Assembly (NCBI RefSeq): GCF_000730285.1
Contig: NZ_CP007174.1
Coordinates: 1,426,001-1,490,000, forward strand
Direction: 5' to 3'
DNA from: Candidatus Nitrososphaera evergladensis SR1
GTDB taxonomy: Archaea; Thermoproteota; Nitrososphaeria; Nitrososphaerales; Nitrososphaeraceae
Length of the DNA: 64,000 bases
The notes beneath the pieces are model-generated. The model searched no databases and was not told the DNA's origin. It saw only the letters and a list, made by a program, of their open reading frames with translations. A program made the translations under genes and the position numbers. Of the stretch, positions 8,419 to 17,511 are shown piece by piece. How positions within the stretch are numbered: position 1 is the first letter of the stretch; each line of letters begins with the position of its first letter.

Positions 8419-9600
8419 CTAGCTCCAGACTTTTTCCTTGAACGTCCACTTTTTGTTCAAAAGAAAGTTGCCTATCGATGCGGCGCCGACAGCTAGTACG
8501 AGCGCGATCTCTTTGCCCACGCCCTGGTATTCTACAAGCGCGTACATCATGCCCAGCTGCACCAGCGCGCCAAACGATGAAAAGCCGGCGAACATGCCGT
8601 ACTGCAGCAGTGTCTTTCTGGCTACAAAGTCCATGTCCTCAAACGTCCAGATCTTGTTGAGGATAAAGTTGGACGTTATGGAGAACGTGATTCCGACTAT
8701 AGCTGCGTGCAGGTACCAGATCTCCTGGAAAAGCGTCGTGAGTATGAACGAGACGAGGTAGTTGATCAAGAGGCCGCTTGCCCCGACCGTGTAGAACCTG
8801 CCTGCCTTTGAGAAAAAGCGCACCGATGTCCTGCGCTCACTTGGCGCCGCCCTGCCGTAGCGGTACAGGCGCCACACCGCGCGTATGTAGTCAAATACCA
8901 CCTCCGAATCGAGCTTGCTTGCGCCGGCACACCTGTTTGTAAACGTGTAGGGTATTTCTTTTATCCTTGCTCCTTTGACCTTGACGAGCATCTCAAGGAG
9001 CATCTTGTAACCGATAGAGTCGAACTTGATTCCGTGGATGATATGCCTGCGAAACGCGAAAAAGCCGGACATCGGGTCCTTTACCTTTATTCCAAGGCTG
9101 TACTTGGCTATCTTGGTCGCGCCCTTGCTCATGAGCTTGCGCTTGAAGGGCCACCCTGATATCGCGCCCCCCTTGATGTACCTTGAAGCGACAACGATGT
9201 CGCATTTTGACTGCTTTATCTCCTCAAGCATCTTGGGTATGGTGTGGGCCGGGTGGGAAAGGTCGCTGTCCATGACCACGACTATCTCGCCTGTCGCTTC
9301 GTGCACTCCTGCAAGTATTGCAGAGCTGAGGCCCTGCTTGCCTGCCCTGCGCACGACGCGTATGCGGAAGCGCTTGTCCTGCTTGGCAAGGCTTGCGGCG
9401 TGGTTGGCCGCAATGTCTGCAGTCCCGTCGGGCGAGTTGTCGTCGACTACTATGATTTCTGCAGGCGTGTTGCGCGGCAGCGCCTCTGCAATCGAGTCGA
9501 TCATCTTGGTGATGTTTTGCGACTCGTTGTACGTGGGCAGGATAACCGAAAGCGGCATCTTGTCCTGCTTGACGACAAGCTCTTGCGGCAAAGCGTCCAC
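8419..9600 (-). CDS. dolichol-phosphate mannosyltransferase-like GT2 with GtrA domain
   Basis: 393 residues. The N-terminal GT2 domain has SVILPTYNES, the VVDDNS nucleotide-binding loop (52-56) and VMDSDLSH with the DSD metal site (111-113). The C-terminal 130 residues form a GtrA-like domain with about four membrane helices. The family transfers mannose or glucose from a nucleotide sugar to a polyprenyl phosphate at the membrane. It probably supplies lipid-linked sugar to the GT39-type enzymes at 14.3 and 15.9 kb. Confidence 0.85.
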   Translation of the reverse strand: MDALPQELVVKQDKMPLSVILPTYNESQNITKMIDSIAEALPRNTPAEIIVVDDNSPDGTADIAANHAASLAKQDKRFRIRVVRRAGKQGLSSAILAGVHEATGEIVVVMDSDLSHPAHTIPKMLEEIKQSKCDIVVASRYIKGGAISGWPFKRKLMSKGATKIAKYSLGIKVKDPMSGFFAFRRHIIHGIKFDSIGYKMLLEMLVKVKGARIKEIPYTFTNRCAGASKLDSEVVFDYIRAVWRLYRYGRAAPSERRTSVRFFSKAGRFYTVGASGLLINYLVSFILTTLFQEIWYLHAAIVGITFSITSNFILNKIWTFEDMDFVARKTLLQYGMFAGFSSFGALVQLGMMYALVEYQGVGKEIALVLAVGAASIGNFLLNKKWTFKEKVWS

Positions 9601-9631
9601 AGCTGTTTTAGACTGCCGTTCTATAAAACGG

Positions 9632-10288
9632 TTAGTCTCCTATGTCTGACAGGCCCCGCGGGATGATTGCAAACTGCGCAGTGCCGGTGGACGGCTGCAG
9701 TAACGCCGCGTGGAACCATCCTCTTGAAGGGTCCTCTAGGGCAAGTTTCATCCTGATGTGCGAGTATATTGAAACCGAGCTTCCAAGGTATTCGCGCTGG
9801 ATATACTTGCCCGTCTCGGTTGGCGCGTTTCTTACCATGTTTGTCACGACGACCGCGCAGTCCGTGCTTATTGCAAAGGTTGCAAGGTCGTGGAGGTGCG
9901 ACATGACTGCAAGGTGCCTCGCCGGGCCGGCGGAATACTCTGCTGAAAAAAGGGACGTCAGCGTGTCGATTACGAGAAGCCGGGCATCTGCATCCCGCAC
10001 TCTCTCAACTACGTTTATCTGGTCCCGAGTATTGAGCGCCCGTACAAACGTGATCCTGTCCAGCGCTTCTTTTGTCCCTGCCATTTCAGAGACGCGTTCT
10101 GGCCGGAACGTGCCGGCCGTGTCCACGAAAAATGCTCGGAATCCTGCTTTTGTGCAGCTGGCGCACAGCGAGAAGCATAGCTGGGACTTGCCGGAACCGC
10201 TCTCGCCGTATATGTCGGTGACCATTCCTGTTCTGATGCCGCCTCCCAAGAGCGCGTCAAGCGACTGCGAGCCGGTCTGGATGAACAT
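9632..10288 (-). CDS. radB: DNA repair protein RadB (RecA/RadA paralogue)
   Basis: 218 residues, only the RecA ATPase core. Walker A GESGSGKS is at 28-35 and Walker B ARLLVIDTL at 101-109. It starts directly with TGSQSLDALLGGGI, so the N-terminal helix-hairpin-helix domain of RadA is absent, as expected for RadB. RadB modulates strand exchange and binds Hjc and PolD in Euryarchaeota. A KaiC/RadA-like identity is possible but less likely at this length. It is divergent from the Sm-like gene. Confidence 0.75.
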   Translation of the reverse strand: MFIQTGSQSLDALLGGGIRTGMVTDIYGESGSGKSQLCFSLCASCTKAGFRAFFVDTAGTFRPERVSEMAGTKEALDRITFVRALNTRDQINVVERVRDADARLLVIDTLTSLFSAEYSAGPARHLAVMSHLHDLATFAISTDCAVVVTNMVRNAPTETGKYIQREYLGSSVSIYSHIRMKLALEDPSRGWFHAALLQPSTGTAQFAIIPRGLSDIGD

Positions 10289-10395
10289 TATATCTTGTCA
10301 TTCTCTAGGACGCGGCCTTTTTATGAATTAAGGGAGGGCAAGGGAACCTTTTTATTTGCGGCGCAAACCTACGACCACCAAAGTGATTAACTAGC

Positions 10396-10647
10396 GTGTC
10401 TTCTCCGTCATCTCAACAACCAAAACGTCCCCTGTCGATTCTCCAGAGATCGCTTAACCGCAAGGTCGCCGTGCGCCTGAAGAGCGAGATAGAGTACAAG
10501 GGGAGGATGAACAATGTCGATTCTTACATGAACCTGATACTTACCGACGCAGAAGAGTTCAACGGCGCCGACGTGATGGCCAACTACGGCAAGGTAGTCA
10601 TCCGCGGCAACAACGTTCTGTTCATCAGGCTTGAGAAAGACCTCTAG
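10396..10647 (+). CDS. Sm-like (LSm) RNA-binding protein
   Basis: 83 residues. The Sm1 motif ([24 protein letters not shown]) and the Sm2 motif ([10 protein letters not shown]) are both complete. Archaeal LSm proteins form heptameric rings that bind U-rich RNA. The GTG start at 10396 is about 40 bp after a TATA-like cctttttatttgc. metK begins 12 bp after the stop, so the two may be one transcript. Confidence 0.9.
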   Translation: MSSPSSQQPKRPLSILQRSLNRKVAVRLKSEIEYKGRMNNVDSYMNLILTDAEEFNGADVMANYGKVVIRGNNVLFIRLEKDL

Positions 10648-10658
10648 CGTGGTGGCAA

Positions 10659-11801
10659 ATGGTAAAGCGCTGGCTGTTTACTTCTGAAAGCGTTACAGAG
10701 GGCCATCCTGACAAGGTTTGCGACCAGATCTCTGACGCGCTTCTCGACGAGTTTCTCAGGCAGGACCCTGACTCTCGCGTTGCCGCAGAGTCGATGACTA
10801 CGACTGGCATCGTCTTTGTGGCCGGCGAGGTGACGTCAAAGGGCAGGGTTGACGTGCAGAAAATAGTCCGCGACACCATCCGCGAGATTGGCTACGACAA
10901 GCCCGATTACGGCTTTGACTGCGACTCGTGCTCTGTCCTTGCGGCACTTCACGAGCAGAGCCCCGACATCTCGATGGGCGTGACTGCCACTGAAAAGAAG
11001 GAGCAGGGCGCCGGCGACCAGGGCCTCATGTTTGGCTATGCCACCAACGAAACTCCGCAGCTGATGCCCCTTCCGATAACCATGGCCCACCAGCTCTCCA
11101 TGAAACTCTCGCAGTCAAGAAAGAGCAAGGAGCTTGGATGGCTAAGGCCAGACGGCAAGTCGCAGGTGTCCGTCGTCTACGAGGAGGGCATCCCAAAGCG
11201 CATCGACACCGTCGTCATATCGACGCAGCACGCGCCAGACATTAGCATGGACCAGCTGCGCGAGGAAGTGATAGGCAAGATAATCAAGCCGGTGTGCGGC
11301 GAATGGGTGGACAGCAAGACAAAATACCTTGTCAACCCGACCGGCAGGTTCGTGATAGGTGGCCCGCCGGGCGACACCGGCCTTACGGGCCGCAAGATAA
11401 TAGCCGACACGTACGGCGGCATGGGAAGGCACGGCGGAGGCGCGTTCTCTGGCAAGGACCCGTCCAAGGTGGACAGGTCTGCCTGCTACATGGCAAGGTA
11501 CGTTGCCAAGAACGTAGTGGCTGCCGGCCTTGCAGACAAGTGCGAGGTGCAGGTCGCATACGCAATCGGAGTAGCCGAGCCCGTATCCGTAATGGTAGAC
11601 ACGTTTGGCACCGGCAAGGCTCCTGAAGAGGAGATAGAGGCTCGCGTGCGCAAGGTCTTTGACATGAAGCCGGCAGGCATCATCAAGACGCTTGACCTAA
11701 AACGCCCTGTCTACCGCAAGACTGCGGCATACGGCCACTTTGGAAGGAGCGAGCCGGGCTTTACGTGGGAAAAGACCGACAAGGCTTCCCTGCTGAACTA
11801 A
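10659..11801 (+). CDS. metK: S-adenosylmethionine synthase, bacterial/eukaryotic MetK type
   Basis: 380 residues. It makes SAM from methionine and ATP. The classical motifs are present: GHPDK at 15-19, [12 protein letters not shown], a P-loop-like [16 protein letters not shown], and a C-terminal YGHFGR. This is the canonical MetK seen in bacteria and eukaryotes, not the divergent archaeal MAT family. It follows the Sm-like gene by 12 bp and precedes an SDR. The full length suggests a functional enzyme; acquisition by transfer is inferred, not shown. Confidence 0.93.
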   Translation: MVKRWLFTSESVTEGHPDKVCDQISDALLDEFLRQDPDSRVAAESMTTTGIVFVAGEVTSKGRVDVQKIVRDTIREIGYDKPDYGFDCDSCSVLAALHEQSPDISMGVTATEKKEQGAGDQGLMFGYATNETPQLMPLPITMAHQLSMKLSQSRKSKELGWLRPDGKSQVSVVYEEGIPKRIDTVVISTQHAPDISMDQLREEVIGKIIKPVCGEWVDSKTKYLVNPTGRFVIGGPPGDTGLTGRKIIADTYGGMGRHGGGAFSGKDPSKVDRSACYMARYVAKNVVAAGLADKCEVQVAYAIGVAEPVSVMVDTFGTGKAPEEEIEARVRKVFDMKPAGIIKTLDLKRPVYRKTAAYGHFGRSEPGFTWEKTDKASLLN

Positions 11802-11838
11802 CCGGCTGATGCAAAAAAAAACAGTCTAAAAAATAATA

Positions 11839-12615
11839 ATGTCTGCCATCTATCCTCTGTCATTGAAGGGCAAAATTGCGGCGATCACGGGCGCCACGCG
11901 GGGCATTGGTCTTGAAATGGCCAAAGAGTTTGCAAGGAGGGGCGCCACAGTCCTCGTGTGTTCCCGCGACATCAAAAGCGCCGGCGACGCCGCAAAGAAG
12001 GTCGGAAAAAACGCGCACCCTTTTTCACTTGACGTTTCAAACCCTGCCAGCGTCAAGGCCTTTGTAAAGGATGCAATTGCAGAGCACGGCAGAATAGACA
12101 TCCTTGTCAACAATGCCGGCTATCCCTTTGACAAAAAGATGTGGTACAAGGAGATGCACGAGGTCACCGACGAAGAGTTTGACCGCGTGCTTGAAGTCGA
12201 CCTAAAGGGCACGTTCCGCCTGACGCGCGCAGTGCTCTCTGTGATGGTGGAAAAAAAGAATGGCGGCGGAGTCATCATCAGCATCTCGTCAACTCCTGCG
12301 GTGGCAGGCCACGTCGAGGGCGCGCCCTACACTCTTGCCAAGGCCGGAATCATCGCCATGACCAAGCACATCGCGCTTGAATATGGAAACAGGGGAGTCC
12401 GGGCCTACTCGCTTGCCCTTGGCAACATTGCCACCGACGCCACCTTTGGCTCGATGGACGAAACGGCACGGAGGCAGGCAGCGCAGGAAAACGCCATGAA
12501 GCGGTGGGGAAAACCAGAAGAGGTTGCAAGGGTAGCGGCAAGCCTTGCAAGCGACGACTTTTCCTTTGCAACCGGCAACACCTTTGTAATCGACGGCGGG
12601 GCGGTGCTCCTGTGA
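11839..12615 (+). CDS. short-chain dehydrogenase/reductase
   Basis: 258 residues. The cofactor motif TGATRGIG is at 17-24, NNAG at 91-94, a catalytic serine lies in SISS near 150, and YTLAK gives Tyr164 and Lys168. Overall it resembles 3-oxoacyl-ACP reductase (FabG), but SDR substrates are poorly predicted from sequence. Its TGA stop overlaps the GTG start of cbiD by four bases (GTGA), so the two are translationally coupled. A link to corrinoid metabolism is not otherwise evident. Confidence 0.85.
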   Translation: MSAIYPLSLKGKIAAITGATRGIGLEMAKEFARRGATVLVCSRDIKSAGDAAKKVGKNAHPFSLDVSNPASVKAFVKDAIAEHGRIDILVNNAGYPFDKKMWYKEMHEVTDEEFDRVLEVDLKGTFRLTRAVLSVMVEKKNGGGVIISISSTPAVAGHVEGAPYTLAKAGIIAMTKHIALEYGNRGVRAYSLALGNIATDATFGSMDETARRQAAQENAMKRWGKPEEVARVAASLASDDFSFATGNTFVIDGGAVLL

Positions 12616-13799
12616 CTGTTGACGATAATGATAATGCTCACAAGGAAAATGACGACGACCTAGAGCTGGCAGAACAGGAACAGGAACTGCCCGCAGAAGT
12701 GGAGGAGAAAAAGAAAAAAGGTATTCTGCGCACCGGCTACACGACAGGAACCACTGCTACGGCGGCGACCAAAGCCGCGCTCCTGGCGCTTGTAAATGGC
12801 AAGCCTGTAGAGCAGGTTACGGTGTCGCTTCCAAAGGGCAGGACTGCGACGCTCGAGATCGCATGGACAAAAATTGAAGGCGACAAAACAACATGTGCTG
12901 CAATAAAGGACGGGGGCGACGACCCTGACGTCACACACGGCGCGGAAATCTGCTCGACTGTTTCGTTGATTGATGATAATCCCGGCATGATAGACATCGA
13001 TGGCGGCATAGGAGTCGGCAGGGTGACCAAGCCTGGCCTCGGGCTGGAGATGGGCAAAGCCGCAATAAACCCCACTCCGATGAAAATGCTCCTGCAGGCA
13101 GTGGATGAAGTAGCTCACGAGCAATTGAAAACAAAAGGGGTCAAGGTCGTTATCTGGGTCCCGATGGGAAAAGAGCTTGCAACAAAGACTGACAACCCGC
13201 GCCTTGGCATCGTTGGCGGCATCTCGATACTTGGAACGACCGGCATTGTACTGCCATATTCTACCGCGTCATTTGCAGCGGCGATACGACAGAGCCTTGA
13301 TGTGGCCATTGCGATGGGCGCAGACACTGCGGTCCTAACAACTGGCGGCAGGAGCGAGGATTTTGCCAAGACGCTGTTTCCGGATCTTCCTGAGCACAGT
13401 TTCATACAGATGGGCGACTTTGCAGGATATTCCGTCACGCAGTGCGCCACAAAGCACATCAAAAAAGCAATCATCGCCGGCTTTATCGGGAAACTGACAA
13501 AGATGGCGATGGGGATAAAGCAGACGCACGTGCGCGGCCATCATGTCAGCCTTGACTTCATGGCCGGCCTTGCAGAGCAGTGCGGCGCACCTGCTTCTGT
13601 TGTCGCAGAGATAAGACAGGCAAACACCGCCCGGCACGCAGGCGAGATAGTGGCAAAAAACAACGTCCACGGCTTTTTTGACCTGCTGTGCAAAAAGGTG
13701 TACGAGCAGATGCGCGATCATTCAAAGGGCCAGCTTGCGCTTGAAATAGTCATGTTCGACTTTGACGGCAAAATCCTTGCGCGCTATTCTTCCTCTTGA
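12612..13799 (+). CDS. cbiD: cobalt-precorrin-5B C(1)-methyltransferase CbiD
   Basis: 395 residues from the GTG overlapping the SDR stop. A longer in-frame start would run through the SDR gene and is rejected. Residues 1-35 are an acidic then Lys-rich extension. The CbiD core begins at GILRTGYTTGTTATAATKAAL and continues through GGIGVGRVTKPGLGL and ILGTTGIV. It catalyses C1 methylation in the anaerobic corrin pathway. Partners in this window are cbiG, cbiX-cbiC, cbiA and cobO. The 3' end overlaps a convergent regulator by 16 bp. Confidence 0.93.
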   Translation: MTVDDNDNAHKENDDDLELAEQEQELPAEVEEKKKKGILRTGYTTGTTATAATKAALLALVNGKPVEQVTVSLPKGRTATLEIAWTKIEGDKTTCAAIKDGGDDPDVTHGAEICSTVSLIDDNPGMIDIDGGIGVGRVTKPGLGLEMGKAAINPTPMKMLLQAVDEVAHEQLKTKGVKVVIWVPMGKELATKTDNPRLGIVGGISILGTTGIVLPYSTASFAAAIRQSLDVAIAMGADTAVLTTGGRSEDFAKTLFPDLPEHSFIQMGDFAGYSVTQCATKHIKKAIIAGFIGKLTKMAMGIKQTHVRGHHVSLDFMAGLAEQCGAPASVVAEIRQANTARHAGEIVAKNNVHGFFDLLCKKVYEQMRDHSKGQLALEIVMFDFDGKILARYSSS

Positions 13800-14227
13800 T
13801 TGCGTTTTAGCGCCTCTATCCTTCCGCCGTACTTTTCCTTGTACGACGCCCTGCACTGCACACAGCAAAAGAACCGCTCAAACCTTGCAAACCTGAGCAC
13901 CTTTGGCTTGTCGTGCACCGGCCCCCCGCAAAAGTCGCATTTCAGCTTTACCTTCAGACCTTCGACATACACATGAAAGTGCTTTTTTTGCTTCTTTAGC
14001 TCTTGCAGCGCATCGCCAATCTCGTCACTCTTTTTGTCTATCTTGGACATGTCAATTTCTGGCCTGACTGCCTTGATGAGGCCGATATTGACGAGGCGCT
14101 CGTACCTTGCCTTGACGGTGGGCGTGCTGACCTTGATTTCGCGGGATATTGCACGAAAAGACTTGCGCCCGTCTTCCATCAGAGACTTTAGTATCGCAAC
14201 GTCCGTGTCATCGAGTTGGACTGGCAA
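13784..14227 (-). CDS. Lrp/AsnC-type regulator with C-terminal TRASH-like metal site
   Basis: 147 residues. The N-terminal winged helix (DTDVAILKSLMEDGRKSFRAISREIKVSTPTVKARYERL) is Lrp-like. In place of the usual RAM domain there is a short linker and a metal-binding segment with C97, C100, C121 or C122 and C125 (CDFC, then CCVQC). This is the TRASH arrangement proposed for heavy-metal sensing, so a copper, zinc or cobalt-responsive regulator is likely. It converges on cbiD and diverges from a GT39-like gene. Confidence 0.8.
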   Translation of the reverse strand: MPVQLDDTDVAILKSLMEDGRKSFRAISREIKVSTPTVKARYERLVNIGLIKAVRPEIDMSKIDKKSDEIGDALQELKKQKKHFHVYVEGLKVKLKCDFCGGPVHDKPKVLRFARFERFFCCVQCRASYKEKYGGRIEALKRNQEEE

Positions 14228-14325
14228 TGTTGTATAGCGTGTACATTACAGCGAAACTGTTCTTTTAACCTTGACTATGCCCTAACCTTCGATAGCTTTT
14301 TTATAATCGGTGTTTTTTTGCATAC

Positions 14326-15816
14326 ATGTTCTTGCTCTCTATTACCATCAGCAAGAAAAAGTATTCGCTGATAATCTTTATTCCGATAATATTATCCTCG
14401 TTTACGCATCTTTGGAATGCCACCGGCTTTCCTGACATATTCTACGACGAAGGCATCTACATGCGCAGGGCAATGAACGTGCTAGTGTACCAAATGCCCC
14501 AAGAGAACCCCTATTATTACGATCACCCGTTGTTTGGCCAGATGTTTCTGGCAGGGCTGCTCGCCGTCACCGGCTTTCCTGATTCGCTGCATCCTTCCGC
14601 TTCGGTCCAGTCGGTCGAAGAGCTTTACCTTGTCCCAAAGATATGGATGGGGCTCCTAGCCGTGCTTGATACGTTTCTGATTTACAAGATTGCCGAGTAC
14701 AAATACAATTCTCGCGTTGCATTTCTTGCCTCCCTCCTGTTTGCAGTGATGCCCATGAGCTGGCTTTTTCGAAGGATACTGTTAGAGTCGCTGCTGCTGC
14801 CTTTTCTGCTGTCCTCAATATTGTTCGCGCTCCAGCTGGCGCGCTCAAGCCAGAAGCAGTATCTGCCGGCGCTGCTTTCGGGCGTATGCCTTGGCCTGGC
14901 AATTTTCACAAAGATCCCTGTTTTTGCCATGATCCCCCTTGTCGGCTTTATGATCTACACTGGCAGCAGCAAGGACAGAAAGAGCAGGCTGAGAAACATT
15001 GGCATATGGCTCATCCCTGTAATCCTGATTCCTCTATTATGGCCTCTTCAAAGCATATCGACCAATTCCTTTGATAACTGGGTTAAAGGCGTTCTGGCAC
15101 AGACCCAGAGGCACAGCTACGGAGTCGCAGGCATTTTTGAGACTTTTCTCACCGTCGACCCCGTCCTGCTGGCGCTAGGCGTCGTTGGATTAATGTACGC
15201 CATCCCAAGAAAAGACCTGTTTATTCTGCTGTGGCTTGGGCCTTTCTTGGCATTTCTGTGGCTCATTGGATACGTGCAGTATTTCCACATCCTCCCGGTG
15301 CTGCCTGTGTTTTGCATCGCAGGTGCCTTGTGGTTAAATGACCTGGTTGACAAGATAAAATCAAGAAAACACAATCTGGCAGGCTATGGCATAGTAGCGT
15401 CCGTGGTACTTTTTGGACTGGTGAGCACCACCTTGCTGATAACAACCAATGTGACATCTGCGCAGTTTGAGGCTACGGCATTTGCCCTGTCCATAGCAGA
15501 CAAGGACACGACGATAATTGCAAACCCCGTCTACGCCTGGCCTTACAAGTTTGTGTTTCACATGCCGTATGCGATGAACGACTACAGAGATGTCCTGTAC
15601 TCTGAAATCAACACAGACAAGGTTGTGCTTGTGTCAGAGCCACACCTGCAGGGCAGCATCGGCGAGCCGCAGATTAGACAAGCATATGACAGCACCGCCA
15701 GCGTCAGAACTTTTTACGGCAACTCTAGAAACTATGATGTAGGTTTGTATCCGTATACCAGCATGGCGCTAAACAACCAGGGAGACTTTATCGACGTAAG
15801 GCAGAGGGTCCCTTGA
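14326..15816 (+). CDS. GT39-like membrane glycosyltransferase (PMT/ArnT fold)
   Basis: 496 residues with about ten or more membrane helices. The first extracytoplasmic loop has the acidic pair D41-E42 (FYDEGIYMRRA), the catalytic position of GT-C enzymes. It probably transfers a sugar from polyprenyl phosphate to an S-layer protein or lipid. The ATG lies about 25 bp after a TATA-like cttttttataatc, giving a leaderless or nearly leaderless transcript. The gene pairs with a second GT39-like gene 47 bp downstream. Confidence 0.75.
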   Translation: MFLLSITISKKKYSLIIFIPIILSSFTHLWNATGFPDIFYDEGIYMRRAMNVLVYQMPQENPYYYDHPLFGQMFLAGLLAVTGFPDSLHPSASVQSVEELYLVPKIWMGLLAVLDTFLIYKIAEYKYNSRVAFLASLLFAVMPMSWLFRRILLESLLLPFLLSSILFALQLARSSQKQYLPALLSGVCLGLAIFTKIPVFAMIPLVGFMIYTGSSKDRKSRLRNIGIWLIPVILIPLLWPLQSISTNSFDNWVKGVLAQTQRHSYGVAGIFETFLTVDPVLLALGVVGLMYAIPRKDLFILLWLGPFLAFLWLIGYVQYFHILPVLPVFCIAGALWLNDLVDKIKSRKHNLAGYGIVASVVLFGLVSTTLLITTNVTSAQFEATAFALSIADKDTTIIANPVYAWPYKFVFHMPYAMNDYRDVLYSEINTDKVVLVSEPHLQGSIGEPQIRQAYDSTASVRTFYGNSRNYDVGLYPYTSMALNNQGDFIDVRQRVP

Positions 15817-15863
15817 CAAGGCTTTTATTCTAATGTCCTTTTCAGGACGCGTGTAGCCCGCAT

Positions 15864-17465
15864 ATGCTACAGATAGCAGTAAGCAGAGGAGGAAAAGAGC
15901 CTGTAATAATATTTCTGGCTGTCATAGCTATTGGACTTGCCGCAGCATTTTACCTGTACTTTGTAGTTGACAAGTATTCTCTTCTTTATTATTGGGACGC
16001 CGTCTCGCATTCAGTTGCAGCCAGAAAGCTGGTAGACTGGGGCGAAAACCCCGGCTTGGGCCAGATTGGAACGGTGTGGATGCCGCTTCCGCATTTCCTG
16101 CTGATTCCATTCGTTCTGGTAGACCTGCTTTTTTCAACGGGGTTTGCAGGCACGGCCCTGAGCTTGCCGTGCCTGGCTCTGACTTCGGTATACCTGTACA
16201 AAATTGCAAAAGGACTGCAAATCCCCGGCATCGCCGTCATTCCGGCATACGCTGCTTTTGCAGGGGCGCTGCTGTATGCGACAAACCCGAACATCCTGTA
16301 TCTTGGGATAACCTCGATGACTGAAGCTCCTTTCATGCTCTTTTTCGTGGCTTCTGCATATTATTTCCAGATGTGGTATCAGAAGGGCAACAAGCTGAGA
16401 GACCTGATACTGTGCTCGGTTTTCCTGTCGTTTGCCACCTTGTGCAGGTATGAAAGCTGGTTCCTTCCGGTCTTTTTGATAATTGTTGTAGGCGTGTTTG
16501 CAATAAAGAAAAAGGAGGGCAAGGATCAACAGTCCAACAATAGAAAAGCACTTGCCATACTTGCTTCCATTCTCTCCCTGTCAAGCATAGTGTTCTGGCT
16601 TGCCTGGAACCAGTACCACTATGGAGATCCGTTTGAGTTTAGCAATGCGCAGTACTATTCTGCGTCCTGGTACGCGCAAAACAGGCCGTTTCGCGAGCTC
16701 TTGTTCCTGCAGCCTGCAAACGTCCTGTCGGTTTATGGCGTTACCGCGCTTGCAATGTACGGGCCCATTCTGCTTGGCGCAGGGGTGGCAGGGTACTATG
16801 TCTTTCGCAAAGCCCGCATAGATGGCAAAAAGATTGTGCTTCTGTTTCTGGCGCTTCCGCCGCTGTTTACCATCGTCTCGCTGTTGATTGGAATTGGCGA
16901 AATGTCCTACTGGTTCAACTCGCGGTTTATGGTGCTCCTGTCGCCTCTGATCATAGTAATGACATGCATATTCCTTGCCAAGGTTGGTGATGATGGCAGG
17001 ATAGTAAAAAGAAGGCGCGCCATCACCATCGCTGCCATAGTTGGCGCCCTGTTTATCTATCAATTAGCTATTCCTGCGTTTGCTGCCGTCATCACGGTGG
17101 ACGATGCAAAAGGTGGCTACTCTGTCAAGGAAAACCAGCTTGCCATAAAAACAGGCGAGGCGCTAAAGTCTCTGTATGACGGCAACGGCAAAATCATGGT
17201 GCTGACGGGATCCGGACTGGAGCAGAGGATAATGGTTACAAGCGGGATCGCGCTGCGGAATTTTGATGAGATTATAGAACCAAGCACGTGGAAGGCATCG
17301 TTCAAGGAGCCGTGGTCCTATGACAGGTGGCTGGTTATCACCAGCCATCCCGGCTCTGACGCCCTAAACACGACAAAATACTGGCTTGACCGGCAGGACG
17401 AGCTTGCGACACATTACAACACGGTATACGAAAACGAATACTACAAGATCATGGCCTTGAAATAA
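15864..17465 (+). CDS. GT39-like membrane glycosyltransferase, second copy
   Basis: 533 residues, polytopic. After the first helix comes LLYYWDAVSHSVAARKLVDWG, in which D45 takes the GT-C catalytic position. Further helices and a C-terminal soluble part of about 120 residues follow. It is a diverged relative of the preceding gene. Together with the DPM1-like gene at 8.4 kb it suggests a cell-surface glycosylation module. Acceptor and donor are unknown. Confidence 0.7.
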   Translation: MLQIAVSRGGKEPVIIFLAVIAIGLAAAFYLYFVVDKYSLLYYWDAVSHSVAARKLVDWGENPGLGQIGTVWMPLPHFLLIPFVLVDLLFSTGFAGTALSLPCLALTSVYLYKIAKGLQIPGIAVIPAYAAFAGALLYATNPNILYLGITSMTEAPFMLFFVASAYYFQMWYQKGNKLRDLILCSVFLSFATLCRYESWFLPVFLIIVVGVFAIKKKEGKDQQSNNRKALAILASILSLSSIVFWLAWNQYHYGDPFEFSNAQYYSASWYAQNRPFRELLFLQPANVLSVYGVTALAMYGPILLGAGVAGYYVFRKARIDGKKIVLLFLALPPLFTIVSLLIGIGEMSYWFNSRFMVLLSPLIIVMTCIFLAKVGDDGRIVKRRRAITIAAIVGALFIYQLAIPAFAAVITVDDAKGGYSVKENQLAIKTGEALKSLYDGNGKIMVLTGSGLEQRIMVTSGIALRNFDEIIEPSTWKASFKEPWSYDRWLVITSHPGSDALNTTKYWLDRQDELATHYNTVYENEYYKIMALK

Positions 17466-17511
17466 GGAGAAGTAAAAGATTAATTTCCACTGCAATCTGC
17501 ATAATTTTGCC

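Noticed and set aside
12504-12611. Upstream extension of cbiD
   Set aside because: It would be read through the SDR gene in another frame, and CbiD similarity begins well after the GTG at 12612.
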